This document shows, in pieces, positions 1 to 5,603 of a DNA stretch of 7,839 nt. Position 1 is the stretch's first letter; the number at the start of each line of letters is the position of its first letter. The notes beneath the pieces were generated by a model. It did no database searches and was not told where the DNA came from. It worked only from the letters and a program-made list of their open reading frames with translations. Both the position numbers and the translations under genes were made by a program. The stretch is from assembly GCA_011041895.1 (NCBI GenBank), contig DRAE01000113.1:1-7839 (forward strand). Reading direction: 5' to 3'. The DNA is from Candidatus Bathyarchaeota archaeon (GTDB taxonomy: Archaea > Thermoproteota > DRAE01).

Positions 1-84
1 ATCCCACTATACCAGTCCATTCCACAGCCTGTAATCCTGAAAGTAACTCTTTACACTGTTGAGATGGAGGTGACCCAGCATTAG
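1..84 (+). CDS. C-terminal end of an unidentified protein (partial, 5' end outside window)
   Basis: Frame 1 is open from the first base to a TAG at 82-84 and gives about 27 residues ending in ...TVEMEVTQH. The peptide alternates hydrophobic and polar residues (VILKVTLYTVEMEV), as a beta strand would. This would suit the tail of a secreted or pilin-like protein, but the fragment is too short to assign to a family. Two things support it as coding: it ends where the next gene should begin, its stop overlapping the proposed ATT start at 80 (ATTAG), and the same tight overlaps recur downstream. If real, it is an upstream member of the pilus-like operon. It could also be chance open frame. Confidence 0.4.
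   Translation: MPLYQSIPQPVILKVTLYTVEMEVTQH
66..73 (+). promoter_or_regulatory. Shine-Dalgarno site GGAGGTGA for the gene starting at 80
   Basis: GGAGGTGA is a full match to the anti-Shine-Dalgarno end of 16S rRNA. Six bases separate it from an ATT codon at 80. No ATG, GTG or TTG lies within 15 bases downstream in the frame of the following gene. The site therefore decides the start of that gene. Confidence 0.6.
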
Positions 85-631
85 CATAGCTGAGATTCCC
101 CGTCATCTAGATGAAACAACGCTTATAAAGCATGTATCCAATGCCTACTACGCAGCGAGAGCAGTTGTATGGCACATTCTATCGCGATCAGATAAGGTCG
201 TCTACGTAAACCTATCAGGGAAAAACGTAAACAAAATAGCTAAAAGATTTGGATACAATTTAAGGCCAAAAATCATCACATCCATGAACCCTCAGGATGT
301 ATTCGAATCTTCTACATCCAAGATAATATGCATAGACTCAGCTGAGAAGTTCATCCTCGAGAAGGGAATAAACTATGTTACTGAAATAATTGCTAAAAAC
401 GTGACGGAATCAGGTAAAATACTCTGGCTAATAATAGACGTAAACTGCATAGACGGTCTTTCAGAAGCCTATCTTACAAGCCACATGGAAAACGTGTATA
501 AAGTGTACAGGGCAAACGCTGAAGAATTCATACTCGACATTGAGAAATTTTCTGAGCCACTTCCATCATACAAGTACATTTTCAAGCTTGCAAGAACAGG
601 TCTAAAAATTCTTGGAGTCGATAAGCTATGA
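80..631 (+). CDS. P-loop-less RecA/KaiC/FlaH-like protein, probable partner of the adjacent secretion ATPase
   Basis: The frame is open from 74 and reads like protein throughout, but its first ATG is at 284. Starting there would discard about 68 coding-like residues (AYYAARAVVWHIL, KVVYVNLSG). A perfect Shine-Dalgarno motif points to ATT at 80, giving 183 residues. The pattern suggests a degenerate RecA-like core: strand VVYVNLSG (about 40-47), a Walker-B-like strand KIICIDS ending at D86, strand ILWLIID ending at D120, then a short helix and closing strands, as in KaiC/FlaH proteins. There is no GxxxxGK[ST] motif, so ATP hydrolysis by this chain is unlikely. The gene ends four bases into the ATPase gene (ATGA overlap). 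In archaella the RecA-like FlaH binds the ATPase FlaI, and a similar non-catalytic role is inferred here. The fold call is by eye and moderately sure; the gene itself is solid. Confidence 0.6.
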   Translation: MSIAEIPRHLDETTLIKHVSNAYYAARAVVWHILSRSDKVVYVNLSGKNVNKIAKRFGYNLRPKIITSMNPQDVFESSTSKIICIDSAEKFILEKGINYVTEIIAKNVTESGKILWLIIDVNCIDGLSEAYLTSHMENVYKVYRANAEEFILDIEKFSEPLPSYKYIFKLARTGLKILGVDKL

Positions 632-1992
632 CTGAAATCTTCAGCATAAAGTACAATGTTAAGCGAAGAGAAGCTATGCTCAAGCTCAGAGAGTTAACGG
701 AAGACGAAAATAAACTACTTGAAAACACGATTGATGGCATCTATAGAAAACTGATCTCATTTAAAGCCCCAGTAGAAAACGTTCAACAGCTGAAAAAGTT
801 GGCTATAAGAGAAGGTAGGAAAACAATACTGGAAATGCCGCTTCCATCAAATACAAAGAACAAGCTTCTCTACTTCCTTGAAAGGAGAATATATGGAATG
901 GATAAGCTGTTTGAACTCCTACAAATACCTGAAATAGAGGAGATCATAGTCAACAAAGCGAATAAGCCAGTTTACATAGTCCATAGAAGATATGGAAGCC
1001 TAAGGACGAACATCATCTTCTCAAAGGAAGAGCTTGCAAGAATAGCATCAAACATAGCTACATTGTGCGGTAAAAGAATCTCCCTCAAAAACCCAATAGT
1101 TGAAGGACAGCTGCCATACAACAGTAGGCTGCAGATGATCTATGGAGGAAAATTCACGAAAGACACCACGATCACGATAAGAAAATTCCTTACAAAGCCT
1201 CTCTCACTGCTTGACCTGATCAAAAACAGGACTCTAACGATCGAGATGGCAGCCTATCTATGGCTTCTAGTTGATCTTGAGGCATCATTTATAATATGTG
1301 GGAAACCCGGAGCTGGTAAAACCACCTTTGTACAAGCCCTTTTAAGCCTTATACCCCCTGAGAAAAGGATAGTAACGCTGGAGTCAACCCCTGAAATCAA
1401 CATACTACATGAAAACTGGCTTCCACTATATTACAGCGATGAAAAATCTGAGATGAGGTTATTTAGTGAAGTTCTCAGACAGCGGCCAGACTACTTCATA
1501 GTTGGAGAGATAAGAAAACCCTTTGAAGCAACCACATGGGTTCAAGCACTAAACTCCGGTATACTTGGAATGAGCACAATACACGCTGAAAGTGCAAGGG
1601 AAGTGATAAGAAGACTTGAAAGCAAGCCAATAAACCTAAAGCCACGGCAAATAGCTCAAATAAACGTCATAGTAACACTCAAAGCCTTTACAACTCAAAC
1701 CGGAATCCATAGAAAGGTCCTCTCAATAGAGGAAATACTTGGAACAGACGAGACAGGGGAAAGGCTACTCTCACAGATCACATATGTCTTCCAAGAGGGA
1801 GAATTTAGGAAAGCCTATCCCACACAGCTCATATACAATCTCTCAAAAACCCTCATGAACCCAATTCACGTGGAAAACGAGTTAAGGGCGCGAACAGAAT
1901 TCCTGAGAAAATGCCTCATAGAAAACCACGACTACACTCTATTCAGGAGAGAAATCGTGAAATACTATGAGGAAAGAAATCAACTGGAGTAA
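628..1992 (+). CDS. TadA/FlaI/VirB11-family type II/IV secretion (type IV pilus) ATPase
   Basis: This is a cytoplasmic hexameric motor ATPase that drives assembly of a pilus or related surface filament by powering the membrane platform proteins. At 454 residues it is complete for an archaeal family member. The family motifs are present in order: Walker A GKPGAGKT (225-232); an Asp-box-like segment VTLESTPEI (about 249-257); Walker B DYFIVGEIR (288-296) with E294; and the His box with H319 in GMSTIHAES. The N-terminal 200 residues match the usual N-domain, including IPEIEEIIVN and PIVEGQLPYNSRLQ. A GGAG sits 10 bases upstream of the ATG. The gene overlaps its upstream neighbour by 4 bases and the next gene by 26, so translation is probably coupled. 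The split platform genes next to it argue for a Tad/type IV pilus-like system rather than a classical archaellum. The exact filament is unknown. Confidence 0.93.
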   Translation: MTEIFSIKYNVKRREAMLKLRELTEDENKLLENTIDGIYRKLISFKAPVENVQQLKKLAIREGRKTILEMPLPSNTKNKLLYFLERRIYGMDKLFELLQIPEIEEIIVNKANKPVYIVHRRYGSLRTNIIFSKEELARIASNIATLCGKRISLKNPIVEGQLPYNSRLQMIYGGKFTKDTTITIRKFLTKPLSLLDLIKNRTLTIEMAAYLWLLVDLEASFIICGKPGAGKTTFVQALLSLIPPEKRIVTLESTPEINILHENWLPLYYSDEKSEMRLFSEVLRQRPDYFIVGEIRKPFEATTWVQALNSGILGMSTIHAESAREVIRRLESKPINLKPRQIAQINVIVTLKAFTTQTGIHRKVLSIEEILGTDETGERLLSQITYVFQEGEFRKAYPTQLIYNLSKTLMNPIHVENELRARTEFLRKCLIENHDYTLFRREIVKYYEERNQLE

Positions 1993-2503
1993 ACTAGACA
2001 AGGAATTCTATACGGCAATATCACTGCTAAACAGCATATCAAGCGAGGAAATGAACACGATCACTATATTTGAGACACTTGCAAAACAGAGGTGCCTGGA
2101 GGAGACAAGTAAGCTATGCAGGGAAATCTACATCAGAAAATTCATTTTAAATGCTCCACTCCAAGACATAATCAAGAACATAAAGTCAAATATATGGAGA
2201 GCATTCATTACAGAACTCTTTGAAAACGAAACACATGGAAAACTAGGAAACTTCATTGAAAAATCCTATAAGACAATAGTCGAGGAACACGTAAAGAAAA
2301 TAGCTAAAGCCAAGAGAATGCTGTCACTATTAAACCCATTCATAGGAGGAATATTCATACTTTTCCCATCAATGGCAACCATTTTCTCATTCCTAACACT
2401 ATCAGGTAAAATACCAGTTACAACCATGCTAATACCAGCAACACTCCCACTGCTATCAATTGCAATCTCCTACCTTATGAGGAGAATTGCATGGGGCGCC
2501 TAA
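1967..2503 (+). CDS. Short FlaJ/TadC-like platform protein, first half
   Basis: This 178-residue protein looks like one T2SSF unit of a pilus or archaellum platform protein. Residues 1-120 are a helical cytoplasmic region with the layout of the family: LLNSISSEEMNTITIFETLA, then a long helix ending EEHVKKIAKAKRMLSLLNP. Two membrane segments follow (about 121-145 and 154-171), then a basic tail LMRRIAWGA. FlaJ-type proteins are usually far longer, with two such units in one chain. Here the second unit appears to be the next gene. The start ATG lies 26 bases inside the ATPase gene. The nearest Shine-Dalgarno-like run, AGGAGAG at 1945-1951, is 15 bases away, so translation may depend on coupling. 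Alternative view: a TadB/TadC half protein. The family call is by pattern, without a search. Confidence 0.72.
   Translation: MRKEINWSKLDKEFYTAISLLNSISSEEMNTITIFETLAKQRCLEETSKLCREIYIRKFILNAPLQDIIKNIKSNIWRAFITELFENETHGKLGNFIEKSYKTIVEEHVKKIAKAKRMLSLLNPFIGGIFILFPSMATIFSFLTLSGKIPVTTMLIPATLPLLSIAISYLMRRIAWGA
2479..2484 (+). promoter_or_regulatory. Shine-Dalgarno-like GAGGAG near the start of the second platform gene
   Basis: GAGGAG lies within the end of the first platform gene. The best-spaced start codon (6 bases) is ATG 2491, but that opens only a 20-codon frame. The platform frame offers TTG 2487, two bases away, or ATG 2505, twenty bases away. The site probably serves the platform gene, but it does not settle which start is used. 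Confidence 0.35.
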
Positions 2504-3209
2504 AATGGATCTCACGGTGGCTCTACTCTGGATCCTATCAATTGCAACCATAATTCCAGCGGTTAAAATCATACTCAATGAGAAAAGGAAGACAATGAAG
2601 CTCAAAAACTTCAGCAAGGGAATACAAAAGGTCAAAAACTATCTTGAAATAGGATGCAACGTCGAGGAGGCATTTCTTAAATCATCGCAAAGTGAAGGAA
2701 TTCTCTCCAAAATATCTGCTAAAATAGCTATTGGAAAACCCATAGAGGAAGCATTAACTGAAACCATAGACGAGGAAAAAACTCCCGAGATAAAGGCAAT
2801 GCTATCATCAATACTGGATAACATAAGGCGCGAGGATCTCCCAAACATAGTTGAAAAAGTTCATGCCATAATCGAAGACAACTTGAGAGTCAAGTCAATG
2901 ATAAAATCCATTCTAACCCCTCTGCTCAATGTCGCAGTAGTATCACTGATAGCCTACATAATAATATGCTACTTCACACTCTCACTTGCAAAGCCCATGA
3001 CTTCTCTGACAGGCATGATAGGTGCAAGCATCGTATTTTCGCCAATGGTAACTACGATTTTCACGATGACCACTCTCTCAATATCGGTTTCACTATCAAT
3101 GATATTGTCATCCGTTGAGGAAAACATGGTTAAGGCATTTATCAAATATCTGTCAATTTTCCTGCTAATCTCTTCCCTGGGTCTTACAATTCTACAGTTT
3201 GTCCAGTAG
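2487..3209 (+). CDS. FlaJ/TadC-like platform protein, second half (T2SSF domain)
   Basis: This is an integral membrane protein of up to 240 residues. It has an N-terminal membrane segment (ALLWILSIATIIPAVKIIL), then a cytoplasmic helical domain of about 110 residues with T2SSF features: a YLEIGCNVEEAFLKSS stretch, the short GKPIEEALTE motif, and a helix ending RVKSMIKSI. Three or four hydrophobic segments fill roughly 145-238. It probably pairs with the preceding short protein to form the inner-membrane platform on which the ATPase acts. The start is uncertain. TTG at 2487 has AGG 4-5 bases upstream and overlaps the previous gene by 17 bases. ATG at 2505 removes six residues and sits two bases after the previous stop, but has no well-placed Shine-Dalgarno site. 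This is the last gene of the operon, and its TAG directly abuts the stop of the convergent aldolase gene. Confidence 0.78.
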   Translation: MHGAPKMDLTVALLWILSIATIIPAVKIILNEKRKTMKLKNFSKGIQKVKNYLEIGCNVEEAFLKSSQSEGILSKISAKIAIGKPIEEALTETIDEEKTPEIKAMLSSILDNIRREDLPNIVEKVHAIIEDNLRVKSMIKSILTPLLNVAVVSLIAYIIICYFTLSLAKPMTSLTGMIGASIVFSPMVTTIFTMTTLSISVSLSMILSSVEENMVKAFIKYLSIFLLISSLGLTILQFVQ

Positions 3210-3212
3210 CTA
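3207..3212. other. Abutting convergent stop codons (TAGCTA)
   Basis: The TAG of the plus-strand platform gene (3207-3209) is followed at once by CTA (3210-3212), the minus-strand TAG of the aldolase gene. There is no intergenic base. Just inside the aldolase gene is an inverted repeat, CTAAAG (3210-3215) and CTTTAG (3218-3223), with a 2-base spacer. Transcript ends must overlap the opposing coding region. Confidence 0.85.
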
Positions 3213-3821
3213 AAGCTCTTTAGGCTCTATAAACTTGTATCCAAGTCCCTTCAGCAGCATTACATTGTATAAGATATGGCTTGAATGCTCAACCATGCAG
3301 AGAATCTGATACGCCACGTCCATGAACTTTTCAGCTGCAAATGTTCCATGCCCTCTTACAACACATGCATAATGTTTCTTAAGAGCTTTTGCAACTCTAT
3401 CTGCAAGCTCATATGTCCCAACCCTTCCCTCAATAACTGGAATCTCCTTTAAAACATAGGCTCCCTCAGCGTCGATAGGCTTAATCTTATCCATGAAAAA
3501 TGAGAGTACAATAGCGTAAGGGGTATGCCCATGTATAACCGCTAAATGACCAGTTTCCTCATATATCCTCAAGTGAATTGGAGTATCCGTTGAAGCTATA
3601 AGCGATAAACTATGCTCTCCATGCAGGGGTATGGGAATCACATCCTCACGCTTCAAATCCTCTAGAGATGAGGCATGCCTTGTAATGTAAACAGTGCTCC
3701 CACTCTTAATGGAGAGATTACCTCCATGGGCAGTGACATAGCCTCTCCTAGCCATTCTCATGGCATACTCTCTCAGAGTTCTATAGGCCTCATCAAATCT
3801 TTCATCCCTTAAAATACTCAT
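3210..3821 (-). CDS. Class II aldolase/adducin-family protein (zinc-dependent, fuculose-phosphate-aldolase-like)
   Basis: This is a cytoplasmic enzyme of the family that includes L-fuculose-1-phosphate aldolase, ribulose-5-phosphate 4-epimerase and methylthioribulose-1-phosphate dehydratase. At 203 residues it is full length. Visible motifs are the phosphate-binding GGNLS (33-37), ASTDTPIH (76-83), zinc ligands H97 and H99 in IHGHTPYA, and the third ligand H158 in RGHGTFA. Spacing agrees with E. coli FucA (E73, H92, H94, H155), but the FucA catalytic Glu is Asp here (D79). The SDTPxH form is more typical of AraD-type epimerases, so the substrate is uncertain. The start is supported by GAGGAGG ten bases upstream, and the gene overlaps the AOR gene by 20 bases. 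Given that partner, an aldolase role is the best guess: cleavage of a sugar phosphate to dihydroxyacetone phosphate plus an aldehyde for the AOR. Confidence 0.88.
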   Translation of the reverse strand: MSILRDERFDEAYRTLREYAMRMARRGYVTAHGGNLSIKSGSTVYITRHASSLEDLKREDVIPIPLHGEHSLSLIASTDTPIHLRIYEETGHLAVIHGHTPYAIVLSFFMDKIKPIDAEGAYVLKEIPVIEGRVGTYELADRVAKALKKHYACVVRGHGTFAAEKFMDVAYQILCMVEHSSHILYNVMLLKGLGYKFIEPKEL

Positions 3822-5535
3822 CTAGACCAAGCCTCCTCAAGGTTTCAACCTTTGGAATGCCATCTCCATTCCATCCACGAGCCTCATAATAATCCCTAAG
3901 CATAGCCTCCAATGGAACAACCTTCAAAATCCTCTTTGGAAGACTATCTCCTATAATTCCCTCCCTAACATTGAAAAGCCTTTCAAGATTCCAAATTCTC
4001 TCTCCTATAAGCTGAACATCTTTTCTACCATACTCTATTCCAGTAACCGCAGACAAAGCTCTAGCGTAAACAAGGTCATCAAACTCAAGCATTGAAAACC
4101 TGCACATAACCATCGAATCCACGAAAGCAGATGAATTCTCATGAACCATGACTAGATCAGCCTTTCCAAGAATACTCTTCCTATCAATCAAAGTGGGAAT
4201 GCCAAGAATCTCGTTAGCCACCATGTAAGCCCTTAAATGACATCCACCCCTATTAGAGGTGGCATAGGCCAATGCCTGACCCATGGCCTCCCTTGGATCA
4301 TATGCTGGAAGCTCAAGACCCTTACTCTGCATAGCATACTCCTCAGCCCCATAGGAGCGCGCAAATCTCAAGCTTCCCTCAGCAAGTTTATCTCCAATAC
4401 CCCTCCTATAAGCTATCATCTCGACAAGATCTAGGATGTCTGGAACACTCTCACTAACTATTCCGCGCTCAACCATCTCAATAAAACAAGCAATCACTCC
4501 ACCAAACGATATAGTATCAAGTCCAAGCCTCAAGCATTTGTCATTAACCTCAATAAGCTTCCCAAGATCATGGACATCACAGTTACATCCTATAGCCCAA
4601 ATACTCTCAAATTCAGGCCCCTTAATCAATCTCCCATCAACTTCAACAACGCGCTTACAGGCAACAGGGCACATAAAGCAAGAAAATCTCCCACGTACAA
4701 ACTTCCTATTGTAAACGTCTCCACCAATCTTGTCACCTAAGCCCAAGGCCTTTTCACGGAAATTCCTAGCTGGAAGAGCCTCGTGAAAATTGACAACGCT
4801 GAACAAGCATGAAGTTCCAAACCTTGGAAGAACTTTTCCAAGAGCAGGGCTCCATGAAATCCTAAGCATCATATTCTCGACAACGTCATAGAGAGCCTCA
4901 GTATCATAAACCTCAACCTCGCAATCCCCATGAGTGAAAACAATGGCCTTAACATTCTTAGCCCCCAGGATAGCGCCAAGACCACATCTACCAAATACCC
5001 CACCATCCTCACAGACAACACTTGCAAACCTAACTAGGTTCTCCCCTGCTGGTCCAATACAAGCCACTAAGCAATCTCCATAACACTCAATTAAACGCTC
5101 TATCGTGGATTCAGTATCGAGACCCCAGCAATTACTCTCTACAATCTCGATTTCCCCCTCTCTAACCACAATCTCAACAGGTTTAGAGGCCCTCCCCTTA
5201 ACAATTACAAAATCAAACCCGCAGCTTTTCATGTAAAAGGAATGTTTCCCACTGACGCATGTATCAAATATTCCACCAGTAAGCGGAGACTTAGAGGATG
5301 CAATACACTTACCACTCATAGGCACCATGGTTCCATTAACAGGGCCGGAGGAAAACACTACGATATTATCCTCTGAAAGGGCGTTAACCCCCCTAGGAAT
5401 ATTCTCAAAGCAAACCTTAACCCCAATCCCTCTTCCACCAATGAAAGCCTTTAACTCTGAAAGTCTACAGTCCTTAATTGAAACATTGCCCCTTGAAAGA
5501 TTCACTACAGCGTATTTTCCAATCCAGCCATACAT
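3802..5535 (-). CDS. aor: Tungsten-containing aldehyde:ferredoxin oxidoreductase (AOR family)
   Basis: AOR enzymes oxidise aldehydes to carboxylic acids in the cytoplasm and pass two electrons to ferredoxin, using a tungsten bis-pterin and a [4Fe-4S] cluster. This 577-residue protein is collinear with Pyrococcus furiosus AOR from MYG..G to the C-terminal RGWxxDGIPK stretch. The cluster cysteines are C286, C289, C293 (CFMCPVAC) and C478, matching C288/C291/C295/C494. The catalytic E313 and H448 correspond to E310 (GPEFESIW) and H433 (RGGCHLRAYM). LELPAYDPR and IGPAGENLV are also conserved. The two pterin-binding DxxGL[DC] motifs are altered: 335-340 reads LRLGLD and 473-478 reads DSMVMC. This suggests a subfamily other than the characterised AOR, so the aldehyde is unknown. 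The gene is first in a unit with the aldolase, and its ATG lacks a clear Shine-Dalgarno site. Confidence 0.95.
   Translation of the reverse strand: MYGWIGKYAVVNLSRGNVSIKDCRLSELKAFIGGRGIGVKVCFENIPRGVNALSEDNIVVFSSGPVNGTMVPMSGKCIASSKSPLTGGIFDTCVSGKHSFYMKSCGFDFVIVKGRASKPVEIVVREGEIEIVESNCWGLDTESTIERLIECYGDCLVACIGPAGENLVRFASVVCEDGGVFGRCGLGAILGAKNVKAIVFTHGDCEVEVYDTEALYDVVENMMLRISWSPALGKVLPRFGTSCLFSVVNFHEALPARNFREKALGLGDKIGGDVYNRKFVRGRFSCFMCPVACKRVVEVDGRLIKGPEFESIWAIGCNCDVHDLGKLIEVNDKCLRLGLDTISFGGVIACFIEMVERGIVSESVPDILDLVEMIAYRRGIGDKLAEGSLRFARSYGAEEYAMQSKGLELPAYDPREAMGQALAYATSNRGGCHLRAYMVANEILGIPTLIDRKSILGKADLVMVHENSSAFVDSMVMCRFSMLEFDDLVYARALSAVTGIEYGRKDVQLIGERIWNLERLFNVREGIIGDSLPKRILKVVPLEAMLRDYYEARGWNGDGIPKVETLRRLGLDEYFKG
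3832..3838 (-). promoter_or_regulatory. Shine-Dalgarno site GAGGAGG for the aldolase gene
   Basis: Read on the minus strand, GAGGAGG lies 10 bases before the aldolase ATG and inside the last codons of the AOR gene. It fixes the aldolase start and lets the aldolase be translated from the shared mRNA, independently of or coupled to the AOR. Confidence 0.7.
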
Positions 5536-5571
5536 TTCAGGTCATATAAGCTATCAAAATTTTGAAATACA

Positions 5572-5578
5572 TTTTTAA
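5572..5578 (+). promoter_or_regulatory. TATA-like box (TTTTTAA) for asnS
   Basis: TTTTTAA lies 26-32 bases before the GTG at 5604, preceded by the purine-containing run GAAATAC as a possible BRE. In archaea this spacing places transcription start at or next to the start codon, consistent with the lack of a Shine-Dalgarno motif and a leaderless mRNA. The divergent AOR gene shares this 68-base gap. On the minus strand only the weak TTTCAAAA around 5560-5567 sits at a matching distance for AOR. Confidence 0.5.
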
Positions 5579-5603
5579 CTATGCATATTCTCCAACTATT
5601 TAA

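Noticed and set aside
2639..2848. Minus-strand open frame inside the second platform gene
   Set aside because: It is the reverse of conserved T2SSF-like coding sequence, Ser-rich, with no start signal.
4237..4714. Two plus-strand open frames inside the AOR gene
   Set aside because: They are antisense to a complete AOR with all its motifs, have low-complexity Ser/Thr/Pro/Leu-rich translations and resemble no family.
5543..5550. CTTATATG on the minus strand as the TATA box of AOR
   Set aside because: It is only 8-15 bases before the ATG, which would put the transcription start inside the coding region.
5327..5578. Plus-strand open frame over the AOR start and the divergent gap
   Set aside because: It is the antisense shadow of AOR and would cover the promoter region. 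No Shine-Dalgarno site or protein-like pattern is seen.
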